Assembly: GCA_964542915.1 (NCBI GenBank) | Contig: CAZIVP010000013.1 | Coordinates: forward strand, 1 to 64,000 | From: CAZIVP01 sp964542915 | GTDB lineage: Bacteria; Calditrichota; Calditrichia; Calditrichales; Calditrichaceae | DNA length: 64,000 bases | Direction of reading: 5' to 3' | Part shown: one piece after another, positions 17,035-24,816 of the stretch | Position numbering within the stretch: position 1 is the first letter of the stretch | Layout of the letters: each line of letters starts with the position of its first letter | The notes under the pieces: model-generated | Told to the model about the DNA's origin: nothing | Seen by the model: the letters and a program-made list of their open reading frames with translations, nothing else | The model's database searches: none | Translations under genes and position numbers: made by a program

Positions 17035-19814
17035 GGCTTCAATCCCCGCAATTCTGTACTGAATGCAATGCCCCAGAATATTTCAGGATTCCGGGCCGTG
17101 TACATTCCCTGTTCATTGCGATAGTAAGCACGGTCGTTTAAAATATTTTCTACAAAAAGAGACAATTCGGCATTTTGATACAGGGACTTGCTTACCACAA
17201 TGCTAAACAGCCACTGATGATCGGGGCTTCGTTTCATCACGGCGGTCTTGCTTGAAGTAAACGTTTGATCCAGCCCCATTTTCCCGGAGGTCTCGGCGTC
17301 GATTGTGTGATGCCGCCCGTCGTGATAGTACCCTTTGGCTTCTCGTTTCTTCACGGTAGAGCCCAGACGTCGTTCGCCGAAAACCTGTTGCGCCCTCAGC
17401 GTACACCAAAGACCCAAGGGTTTAAAAATATAATCCAGAATGTAGTGCATCACAATTTTTTGTCGCCAATGTTCGGTCGGATGATAGTAAGGGATAATAT
17501 CCATGTCCTCTGGGACGATAAAACCGCCCGATAAGGTATCGCCTTTGGCCAGACTTCGAACCGGTCCGTATTGGCGGTAGGGGCTGCTGCCGTAGCGCTT
17601 GAACTTAAAAGCGGCGTTTATCTGAAACCGCATATGAAGCGGTTGAATGCGATGCGTGCGTAGCCGAAGCTCCAAGCCGTTTGTTCGCGTCCGGCCCACG
17701 TTTTGATAGCGGCTATAACGGGCATTGGTAGCGACGACGGTTTCTTCGATGGTTTTGCTGGCGGAATCCGGCCATTGCGGCCAGTAGTAGCGGTGATACG
17801 TGAACGGTTCGGAAACGGCAACCGGCAGGCCGCGGCTGGATTGACGGTAGCCGGTGAGGCTAATGCCCACAGAACCGAATTGGCGGTCGATGGATGCTTC
17901 AAATTTACGTGTCTGGTAGCCGTCTAATGCAGAGGAAGACCGATCGTAGCGGTAGGTGGAAATGAGCGGAACTCTATAGGTGGTATCGTTGCCGGTTGGC
18001 AAGGTTTCCGTGCGAAACGTATGGTCGAGTACATCGAGAAAAAAATCTTCGGGATACATCATATGGGCGGCCGGAGCTTTGGAAGAGCGGCTGTAGGCAA
18101 AACGTATTTGCGTGTGTAGCCAGGGTTTCAGGCGCAGGCCTATACGCGGATTGACGAACGTGCCGTGTTGCGCCCGAAAAGGAGCTGCGTTACCGCTCAG
18201 ATCGATGCCGCCGGGATTGTAGCTGTCCATGCGCAGACCAAGATAGAATGCGTATGGCATCAACCATCGGCCATCGATGCGGTCTTCTCCGAAAACCGAC
18301 AACTGATAGGTACCGGGGATATCATCAAAGGAACGCGGTCGCGTCTGCAGGCGGCCGTTCGGTGGACGCAGCAGATCGAATTGTTTACCCGATCCTGCAT
18401 TCACATCGCCCTGAAAGGCGATGCCGGTCATAAACCGGTGGTTGCTATCGCCCACTCTGCGTCGCCAATGATATTTCCATTTGCTGCCGAAACTCCACTC
18501 TTTGCCTCGGGTGTGTACATTCGAAAAATAGGTCGCCCCGTCATGAACGATCCCTTCGCGGGTGCCCGGCTTCATGCGATCGGTGCGCACCTGCCAGTCG
18601 GGCGTTTCCAGTTGCCGACGCCAACTGTTGCGGCGTTTGAATTCCACATAATTTCGGATATACAGCCGTTTTTGGTTTCCCAAATTCAAGTAAATGCGCT
18701 GAGCATAGGTGATGAGATGATCGCGGTTATAAGCTTGCGTACGATTGGGATCGGCGTCGCTGCGGTCTTCTTCGATTTTACGGTTGTAACGGAGTTGCTG
18801 GTTTAAGCGTATGCGTCGGTTCATAAACGTATTTCGGGATTTAAGCGTTGCGGCTATACGGTGGTATTCGTCCCCGCTAATATGCTGGTTGCGCTCGCTG
18901 TATCCGTAATTCAGATTGTACATCCAGCGGGTATCGAGCATTTGAAAACGATCCATCAGATTGGCCTCCCGCGTGTCGGGATTATTTTTGAGTTTAAGAC
19001 GCGCCGGTATGGAAAAGGCGTTTGTCTCCACCTGGACCAGGCCCTGGCTGAGGTCTCCGAATTCAACCGGCGCTGCCGCAGAAGTTACCCGAACATTCTG
19101 CAAATGATCTGCGGGAATGGTGCGTAAATCATACTGGCGGCCGCCGGTGGGTTCCACCGTTGTACCGTAGCCAACTCCGACGCCGGTCTGAAGATCGGCG
19201 TTATTACTGAGCGGGATATCATCCACAACAATTTTTGTTCCGAACAGCGCATGCAAATCCAAAGGATCCGATTCGAATGTCCGGATTTGTACATCGCGAA
19301 GACGCTGTAATCCGAACGGGCCGTCCATTTCATTGCCGGGTAAATGCTGTAAAACGCCCGCCAGGCTGTTGGATTGCATATGCTTAATCTGCCCGCTGTT
19401 GATACGATCGACGGAGCCTGCCCGGTCCGGCAACAGATTACGTGGCGCGGTGACATCGATGCTGCCGATTTTTAAGAATAAGAATTCGTTGGGATCGCCG
19501 GGATAAAGTTGAATGTTTTGCACCACCTGCCGGTTTTCTTTTACGGAAATATCCGGCACAACCAGGGCGTAATAGCCGTCTTTTATGAAAACCAGATCCA
19601 GTGATCGTGCCGGCAGGTTCGCAAGCCTGAAATGGCCGCGCCGGTCGGTAAGCGCCGAGTGTCGTGTGTTCTGTACTTTCACGACGACCCCGCTGATCGC
19701 TGTATTGTTGTTGACATCGCGCACCGTTCCGCTAATGCTGCCAACGCCGGCAGAAACAATTATTGGAAAACCGATGGACGATAAAACGATTGTAAGCGCT
19801 ATTTTAGTCAACAT
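17031..19814 (-). CDS. TonB-dependent outer-membrane receptor with carboxypeptidase-like N-terminal domain
   Basis: A 927-residue outer-membrane transporter. A signal peptide precedes a CarboxypepD_reg-like domain at about residues 25-110 (GSISGTVRDVNNNTAISGVV). Then come a plug domain (IDVTAPRNLLPDRAG through VRVTSAAAPVEFGDLSQG) and a beta-barrel of roughly 650 residues. The final residues after a conserved NILNDRAYY strand end in LRGLKP instead of the usual terminal aromatic. Energy would come from TonB-ExbBD, not encoded here. The substrate is unknown; the partners are the DUF4876 lipoprotein and beta-barrel immediately downstream. The Shine-Dalgarno is weak. No riboswitch-like structure was recognised in the 130 bases upstream. 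Confidence 0.88.
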   Translation of the reverse strand: MLTKIALTIVLSSIGFPIIVSAGVGSISGTVRDVNNNTAISGVVVKVQNTRHSALTDRRGHFRLANLPARSLDLVFIKDGYYALVVPDISVKENRQVVQNIQLYPGDPNEFLFLKIGSIDVTAPRNLLPDRAGSVDRINSGQIKHMQSNSLAGVLQHLPGNEMDGPFGLQRLRDVQIRTFESDPLDLHALFGTKIVVDDIPLSNNADLQTGVGVGYGTTVEPTGGRQYDLRTIPADHLQNVRVTSAAAPVEFGDLSQGLVQVETNAFSIPARLKLKNNPDTREANLMDRFQMLDTRWMYNLNYGYSERNQHISGDEYHRIAATLKSRNTFMNRRIRLNQQLRYNRKIEEDRSDADPNRTQAYNRDHLITYAQRIYLNLGNQKRLYIRNYVEFKRRNSWRRQLETPDWQVRTDRMKPGTREGIVHDGATYFSNVHTRGKEWSFGSKWKYHWRRRVGDSNHRFMTGIAFQGDVNAGSGKQFDLLRPPNGRLQTRPRSFDDIPGTYQLSVFGEDRIDGRWLMPYAFYLGLRMDSYNPGGIDLSGNAAPFRAQHGTFVNPRIGLRLKPWLHTQIRFAYSRSSKAPAAHMMYPEDFFLDVLDHTFRTETLPTGNDTTYRVPLISTYRYDRSSSALDGYQTRKFEASIDRQFGSVGISLTGYRQSSRGLPVAVSEPFTYHRYYWPQWPDSASKTIEETVVATNARYSRYQNVGRTRTNGLELRLRTHRIQPLHMRFQINAAFKFKRYGSSPYRQYGPVRSLAKGDTLSGGFIVPEDMDIIPYYHPTEHWRQKIVMHYILDYIFKPLGLWCTLRAQQVFGERRLGSTVKKREAKGYYHDGRHHTIDAETSGKMGLDQTFTSSKTAVMKRSPDHQWLFSIVVSKSLYQNAELSLFVENILNDRAYYRNEQGMYTARNPEIFWGIAFSTELRGLKP

Positions 19815-19944
19815 AATGTTTGGTTGTGAAAAACCTTAAGCACAATTGAATTAAAAGTATGTCAAAGCACGATGTAAAATGCAAGTTTATTGCATCGGAT
19901 TATTGATAAAGGTATAGTATGAGCTTCACACGATGCATCCCGAT

Positions 19945-19976
19945 GAAAAATATCGCATGGATTAGAGCCATGCGAT
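19945..19976 (-). terminator. rho-independent terminator downstream of recX
   Basis: Read on the minus strand, ATCGCATGG and CCATGCGAT form a perfect nine-pair stem with a seven-base loop, followed by ATTTTT. It ends the pgsA-to-recX cluster before the TonB receptor operon. Confidence 0.85.
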
Positions 19977-20011
19977 CCTTCGTCAAAGGGAAATATTTTA
20001 ATAGAAATCAC

Positions 20012-20629
20012 TCAATCGCCCAGCACCTGCCGGATTGTATCCCAATAAAATCCTTTGCGTTGAAGAAAGGCCGCCAGCTTTTGGCGGCGGTTTTCCGGGT
20101 TTTGCTCCTTTTGTGTCGTCGTTTTTTTTTGATACCAGTATCGGGCGTTTTGTAGCTGACGTTTTTCATCGTATTGTTGGGGCAAAATTTCGTCAACGTC
20201 TGTGGAAGAGGCGCCTTTTGACATCAGTTTATGTTTAATTTGCAACGGCCCCAGATGCTGCAATTGAATGGCGTCTTCCGTGAAACGCCGAATGAAATCG
20301 TGGTCGTCCAGATATTTTTTTTCGAGAAGGCGCTCAAGGGTGCGCCGGATTATTGTGTCGCTAAAATTTTTCTGTTTTAATTTTTGATTAAGTTCGATTG
20401 TCAAATGCGGACGTCGTGCAAGATAACGGTAGGCCTGTTGCAGGCAAAGCATTTGTTGTTCATATTCATAAATGGCCTGCATTTCCGCGTCGCTGTAAAC
20501 GCCGCCCTTGTGAAGCCCGAAATGGACCAACGTATCTTCACTAACGCTGAACAGGTAGGCGTCTTCCTCTCCGTAAAGATTGTAGCGTTTGCCTCGTTTT
20601 TTTTGAACTTCAATTCGGGTGAGCTTCAA
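20012..20629 (-). CDS. recX: RecA regulatory protein RecX
   Basis: A 205-residue modulator of RecA filaments. It is built from short three-helix repeats typical of RecX. Recognisable segments are AYRYLARRPHLTIELNQKL, IIRRTLERLLEKKYLDDHDF and RKGFYWDTIRQVL at the C-terminus. The start appears to be TTG at 20629 (TTG AAG CTC); GGAG lies 13 bases upstream, so the start is not certain. It ends the cluster that includes recA, but three other genes separate the two. A strong terminator follows. Confidence 0.88.
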   Translation of the reverse strand: MKLTRIEVQKKRGKRYNLYGEEDAYLFSVSEDTLVHFGLHKGGVYSDAEMQAIYEYEQQMLCLQQAYRYLARRPHLTIELNQKLKQKNFSDTIIRRTLERLLEKKYLDDHDFIRRFTEDAIQLQHLGPLQIKHKLMSKGASSTDVDEILPQQYDEKRQLQNARYWYQKKTTTQKEQNPENRRQKLAAFLQRKGFYWDTIRQVLGD

Positions 20630-20647
20630 GATGCAGACAACTCCGGA

Positions 20648-21214
20648 TTATCTGAGACCCAATTTCCTGCCGTTTTCGAGCAAAGCGATGGATTCGCGGA
20701 TTCGTTTATCCCGGGTTTCGCTTCGTTTGGCGCTATTAATCCAGCCGGTAAATTGCTTGCGGTAAGTGGGCGCCAGTTGTTCGAAAAAAGCTTTTGCGTT
20801 GGGGCTGGTTTTAAGCGCCGTTTGAAATGCCGGAGATACATCGAAATCGGTGAATGGTTTTTGGGTTTGCGTCCAGCGGCCGTTTCGCTTTGCCGCTTCA
20901 ATGCGCGCTAAACCGGCCGGCGCCATGCGGTTTTGTTTTAATAATGCTTGCACGCGTTTCTTGTTGCTTTCCGACCATGGACTGTTATCATTTCTCGGCG
21001 TAAACTTTCTCAAATAACGGCGATCATCCAATTTCTTAATAATGCTGTCGATCCAGCCGTAACACAGGGCTTCACATACCGCCTCTTCATAAGAGAGCGA
21101 CGCCTCGCCGCTTTCTTTTTTATAAAATACAAGCCCGACTTCATTAAAGCGGTCGTGGTTATGCTCTAACCAGCTACGCCATTCGGCGGCGGATTGAAAA
21201 TAAAGATGCTTCAT
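20648..21214 (-). CDS. YdeI/OmdA family protein
   Basis: A 188-residue cytoplasmic protein of the YdeI/OmpD-associated (OmdA) family. It has the conserved WIDSIIKKLDDRRYLRKFTPR core, the N-terminal LVFYKKESGEASLSYEEAV stretch and the C-terminal GWINSAKRSETRDKRI region. Members are linked to bacteriocin protection or envelope association, but biochemical function is not established. GGAG is eight bases before the ATG. It lies 18 bases upstream of recX and 65 bases after the methyltransferase, so it seems to ride in the recA operon. Nothing ties it functionally to recombination. Confidence 0.85.
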   Translation of the reverse strand: MKHLYFQSAAEWRSWLEHNHDRFNEVGLVFYKKESGEASLSYEEAVCEALCYGWIDSIIKKLDDRRYLRKFTPRNDNSPWSESNKKRVQALLKQNRMAPAGLARIEAAKRNGRWTQTQKPFTDFDVSPAFQTALKTSPNAKAFFEQLAPTYRKQFTGWINSAKRSETRDKRIRESIALLENGRKLGLR

Positions 21215-21279
21215 GAAAGATGCTCCGTTTTGGATTCGTACTTTGGCGGGTCGCCCCGCGCCACGCTGTTGATTTGATT

Positions 21280-22203
21280 TTACGGGATGACGGTCGGAAT
21301 GGCCCGGATGCGTTGCCGTGCGGTTTGAAAAATTTCCGGATCCATTTCGATGCCGATAAATTTACGTTTTAAATTCAGGGCTACAATTCCTGTCGTACCG
21401 CCGCCCATGAATGGATCGAGTATCGTTTCTCCCGCAAACGAAATCTTACGAATCAAATTGGCCAAACCCGATTCCGACTGGCCCCAGAAATGATAGCGTT
21501 TATCGTTGTCGTTCACCGCACTCTTAATAACATCGCCCATCCATTTTTTATTTTTGCCTTTGGTATACCACAAAATCGGTTTCCAAAAAGCGTTTACTTT
21601 GCGTTGCCATAATTGCGGCGATTGCCCGCCGGGCGTCAGGTAAGAAAGAATCCAGTTATAATTCAATCCTTCAACTGCCATTAAATTCAGAATTTCGGGT
21701 AAATAGGATTGGCCTGCCATTGTGAGCAGTGAGCCGCCCTCTTTCAAAACCTGCGCGGCGAATTCGGCCAGTTCTTTATAAAGATGCAGGTAGTCGCGCG
21801 GGTAAGGAGGATCGGTTATGATTAAATCGATTGAATGATCGCGGATATCCACCTGGCGGAAATCCGAATTGTATAGTTCAGGTTCGTATTGCGGTAAATG
21901 TTTTACGTGATCCAGCATTCGGTCAAAAGGTTCCGTATCGCCCTTATGATAAAAATCCACGTATTTTCCGTTGTCCAGTTCGGATTGGGCAATGGCCTGA
22001 AGGCGTCCGTTAATATGGCTCAAATGCTTTTGAATTGCACTCGTGAGCTGACGCTGAATCTTATATTTTTCAATCTCCGTATTAAGGCGCCGGATGTATT
22101 GATCGATGTTTTTATCGCCGTATTTTTTCCGGTACTGCTCTAATCGCTTATGATATTTATTCCGTACGGTCTGTGACAAATCGTCTAATGCCAGTTCGGG
22201 CAT
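21280..22203 (-). CDS. DNA N4-cytosine/N6-adenine methyltransferase, beta-class motif order
   Basis: A 307-residue SAM-dependent DNA methyltransferase. The catalytic motif IV is DPPY at residues 131-134 (LIITDPPYPRDY). The SAM-binding motif I follows near the C-terminus as LDPFMGGGTTG (residues 262-272), then IGIEMD. That IV-then-I order is typical of beta-class enzymes. The N-terminal 100 residues are charged and helical, possibly coiled-coil. The middle (about 180-240) may include target recognition. It starts two bases after the stop of the upstream nuclease-like ORF, itself coupled to recA. The natural reading is a small restriction-modification pair; an orphan regulatory methylase is the alternative. 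Confidence 0.85.
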   Translation of the reverse strand: MPELALDDLSQTVRNKYHKRLEQYRKKYGDKNIDQYIRRLNTEIEKYKIQRQLTSAIQKHLSHINGRLQAIAQSELDNGKYVDFYHKGDTEPFDRMLDHVKHLPQYEPELYNSDFRQVDIRDHSIDLIITDPPYPRDYLHLYKELAEFAAQVLKEGGSLLTMAGQSYLPEILNLMAVEGLNYNWILSYLTPGGQSPQLWQRKVNAFWKPILWYTKGKNKKWMGDVIKSAVNDNDKRYHFWGQSESGLANLIRKISFAGETILDPFMGGGTTGIVALNLKRKFIGIEMDPEIFQTARQRIRAIPTVIP

Positions 22204-22205
22204 CG

Positions 22206-22703
22206 TTATAATCCTAACTGTTTAAGCCATTGGTTCAATTCGATAATATGTTGCGGATCGATGGTGGGGTGATAATCCTGCGCCCGGACGACGCCAAGGA
22301 TTTCAAATCCCTTTCGAAAGTCGATCTTTTTCCAGCTCACAAACGCTGCCGGTTTACACAGAATGTGAAAATCGACGCCCTCTTTCGGTTTTCCGGAATA
22401 CGAGCCGAAGGCACCGTCTTTCTTCGGACCGCTCACATCGATCCGGTACGCGCCGCTATCCGTGATAAGCTTAAAATCATGGCTGCAGATGCGTGTCCAT
22501 TGCCGGTAGTTATCCGCATTGCGATAGTGATCCGGGTATTGCTCTTTAAACCAGCCCGACACATGATGCTCTATGATGAGGCCGCGTAATTGTCCTGCTT
22601 TGCGGGCGTAAGTATTGCTGAACTTGGTTTGCATGTGAGGCTGGCGCATACGCTGTTCATAATGGGCGTTATCGAACCACTCTTTCCGGAAGGCGATAAA
22701 CAT
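22206..22703 (-). CDS. small protein coupled to recA and a DNA methyltransferase; candidate restriction nuclease
   Basis: A 165-residue soluble protein that I do not recognise. Features that could fit a compact PD-(D/E)XK nuclease are an early helix with E45 (RGLIIEHHVSG), a beta segment with D89 (AYRIDVSGPK), and GVDFHILCKPA (D111 and K117). The canonical (D/E)xK triplet is not clear. Its start codon lies three bases after the recA stop (TAA TCG ATG) without its own Shine-Dalgarno. The methyltransferase begins two bases after its stop. Position beside a methyltransferase makes a restriction endonuclease the first hypothesis; a methylase accessory or DNA-binding protein is also possible. Confidence 0.6.
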   Translation of the reverse strand: MFIAFRKEWFDNAHYEQRMRQPHMQTKFSNTYARKAGQLRGLIIEHHVSGWFKEQYPDHYRNADNYRQWTRICSHDFKLITDSGAYRIDVSGPKKDGAFGSYSGKPKEGVDFHILCKPAAFVSWKKIDFRKGFEILGVVRAQDYHPTIDPQHIIELNQWLKQLGL

Positions 22704-22706
22704 CGA

Positions 22707-23762
22707 TTATGCGTTTTTGTTAGTGTTTTCCGCGGCGGTTTCCTTTTCGGTATTGGATTCCGGTTCCTTGTCGAGTCCCATTTTGAGGCGCACCTGTTTG
22801 GTAATCGATTCCAGGATATCTGGATTTTCCTTCAAAAAGCGTTTGACGTTCTCACGACCCTGTCCAAGGCGGGTTTCATCGAAGGAGAACCAGGTGCCGG
22901 ATTTTTGAATGATGCGGTGGTTGACGGCGTTATCGAGTATGTCGCCTTCTTTGGAAATACCCTCGGCGTACATAATGTCGAACTCGGCCTCCTTGAACGG
23001 TGGCGCCATTTTATTCTTGACCACTTTAACGCGCGTGCGGTTGCCCACAGATTCGCCGCTTTCTTTTATGGTGGCGATGCGCCGTATGTCGAGCCGCACC
23101 GATGTGTAAAATTTCAGGGCGCGGCCGCCGGTGGTGGTTTCCGGGCTGCCGAACATCACACCAATTTTTTCCCGTACCTGATTGATAAATAAGACGCTTG
23201 TATTGGACTTACTGACCGTGCCGGTCAACTTACGCAGCGCCTGAGACATAAGCCTCGCCTGTAAACCGACATGTGAATCGCCCATCTCGCCTTCAATTTC
23301 GGCTTTTGGCACCAAGGCGGCCACAGAATCGACCACGACAATATCAAGTGCGCCGCTGCGGACCAAAGTCTCCACGATATCCAGCGCTTGTTCACCGTTG
23401 TCGGGTTGACTGACCAGCAAATTTATGGTATCCACACCTAAAATCTTTGCATAGGAAGGATCGAGGGCATGTTCGGCGTCCACAAACGCTGCCAATCCGC
23501 CGGCTCTTTGCGCTTCAGCAACAATATGCAAGGCCAGTGTGGTTTTACCGGAAGATTCCGGTCCGAATATCTCGATAACCCGTCCGCGGGGAACGCCGCC
23601 GACGCCCATAGCCGCATCCAGGGAAATGGAGCCGGTCGGAATGACGTCCACATTTACTTTAGCACGGTCTCCCAGACGCATGATGGCTCCCTTGCCAAAA
23701 TTGCGTTCGATTTGAGAAACGGCGACTTCGACAGCCTTGGTTTTGTCTTTATTATCAGTCAT
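22707..23762 (-). CDS. recA: recombinase RecA
   Basis: The strand-exchange ATPase of homologous recombination and coprotease for the SOS response. The 351-residue product has Walker A GPESSGKT at about residues 67-74, Walker B VVVDSVAAL, the L1 region EIEGEMGDSHVGLQARL and the L2 region FINQVREKIGVMFGSPETTTGG. The C-terminus is acidic (EPESNTEKETAAEN), as usual. The ATG at 23762 begins the conserved N-terminus (MTDNKDKTKAVEVAV) and has AAGG about eight bases upstream; the upstream extension to 23807 is rejected. The upstream gap holds a 15-bp repeat that may be regulatory. A nuclease-like ORF is coupled to its stop codon. Confidence 0.98.
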   Translation of the reverse strand: MTDNKDKTKAVEVAVSQIERNFGKGAIMRLGDRAKVNVDVIPTGSISLDAAMGVGGVPRGRVIEIFGPESSGKTTLALHIVAEAQRAGGLAAFVDAEHALDPSYAKILGVDTINLLVSQPDNGEQALDIVETLVRSGALDIVVVDSVAALVPKAEIEGEMGDSHVGLQARLMSQALRKLTGTVSKSNTSVLFINQVREKIGVMFGSPETTTGGRALKFYTSVRLDIRRIATIKESGESVGNRTRVKVVKNKMAPPFKEAEFDIMYAEGISKEGDILDNAVNHRIIQKSGTWFSFDETRLGQGRENVKRFLKENPDILESITKQVRLKMGLDKEPESNTEKETAAENTNKNA

Positions 23763-23805
23763 GGAATAAACCTTTGTGTTAAATTGAGTTGCTTTTAGCT
23801 TTAGC

Positions 23806-24033
23806 AAGTATATTTACAGACACTTGTCCCAAATATATTGCAGATTGATACCTGAACACCGATGAGACCCACCTCCAGGCTCCCTCCCTGCCCCATAGGG
23901 ATCCCATTGGGACTAGCAGGGAGGGGGAGTCAGGCGGTGGGTTTGAACCGTGAACAAATCATCTTTAAATTATGAAAAATCAACATGACTTATTTTCACT
24001 TCATTTATCTTGGACCGTAAGTATATTTACAGA
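23806..24033. repeat. GC-rich palindromic element bounded by 15-bp direct repeats
   Basis: AAGTATATTTACAGA occurs at 23806-23820 and again at 24019-24033. Between them is a long imperfect palindrome in an otherwise AT-rich gap: a left arm at 23868-23891 (starts CCCACCTCC, ends CCCTCCCTGC) and a right arm at 23916-23941 (starts GCAGGGAGGG, ends GGTGGG), around a 24-base spacer. This looks like a small non-autonomous palindromic insertion with a target duplication. Alternatively the 15-mers are paired operators, since each contains a GTA-N4-TAC dyad and the first lies 44 bases before recA. Confidence 0.55.
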
Positions 24034-24049
24034 ATCTAATATTCTAAAT

Positions 24050-24628
24050 TCAACCTTGCAAAGGATATTTGTGAATGGGTGTATAACGAGCGCCATCCCG
24101 TCGCAATTCACTGCGCATCAGTACAAACTCATTAACCGAAAAAGTGTATGGCGTAAAGGGATGACTTTCCACGTATTTCCACAGGTCGTCAAGGTTAACC
24201 GGAAATTTGATGCGACCGAGCGTAAGATGCGGTGAGAAGCGCCGTTTTTCTCTTTCGAATCCCAGCGGTTCAAGCCGTTCTTCAATATGCCGGTGCAATT
24301 GATACAAATGCTCGTGCGGCTCGCCGGCGCTTCCCAACCAAAGCACGCGCGGTCTCCGGCGGTTGGGAAAGGCGCCGAATCCTTTGACATGCATCTCAAA
24401 AGAACGCCCCGTTGACTGAACATCCATCAATGCCGGGACAACGTTATCCATTGATTGCGGCGATTGCTCGCCCAGGAATTTAAGCGTGATGTGGATGGCG
24501 TTGGGCCGTACCCATTTCACCTTCGGCGCAAGCGCTTTTAGTTGGGCCTGATACTGCTCGATGGCTTCTTTCAATGCATCCGGAAGCGTGATGGCTATAA
24601 ACGCGCGTATATGTTGTTTTTCAGCCAC
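24050..24628 (-). CDS. thpR: RNA 2',3'-cyclic phosphodiesterase ThpR
   Basis: A 2H-phosphoesterase of 192 residues that opens 2',3'-cyclic phosphate ends of RNA. Both catalytic H-x-T motifs are present: IHITLKF (H46, T48) and SPHLTLGRI (H134, T136). No ATG precedes the conserved N-terminus. GTG at 24628 (GTG GCT GAA AAA) gives the family length and has AAGG about eleven bases upstream, whereas the open frame to 24724 begins with TTG and adds atypical residues. The gene commonly sits between cinA and recA, as here. The gap to cinA is 188 bases. Confidence 0.9.
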   Translation of the reverse strand: MAEKQHIRAFIAITLPDALKEAIEQYQAQLKALAPKVKWVRPNAIHITLKFLGEQSPQSMDNVVPALMDVQSTGRSFEMHVKGFGAFPNRRRPRVLWLGSAGEPHEHLYQLHRHIEERLEPLGFEREKRRFSPHLTLGRIKFPVNLDDLWKYVESHPFTPYTFSVNEFVLMRSELRRDGARYTPIHKYPLQG

Positions 24629-24816
24629 AATATTCCAACCTTTTATGTTTGTTGCCGCCCGATGTTTATTTCGAATATCGGAAATATTCGTTTCGTAACC
24701 AAACGGGAAAAGATGTTCATGCAAGAAGCAACAGCCTCGGTGTGACCTTCGTACCCGTTATAGATGGCATTCGTTATCTTGTATGTATCCGATTTAATAA
24801 AGGCTTTTCGATTCTG

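Noticed and set aside
18165..18806. Plus-strand open frame of 213 codons
   Set aside because: It is antisense to the TonB receptor, whose domain content is convincing; the opposite frame has no family features.
19815..19944. Possible cobalamin or other riboswitch before the TonB receptor
   Set aside because: The available leader is short and AT-rich, with no B12-box-like or other conserved aptamer core recognisable.
22590..23192. Plus-strand open frame of 200 codons
   Set aside because: It is antisense to recA and the nuclease-like ORF; it looks like a shadow of the highly constrained recA codons.
23972..24235. Plus-strand 87-codon frame near the palindromic element
   Set aside because: It overlaps the end of thpR, has no ribosome-binding site and no recognisable content; it does not encode a transposase for the element.
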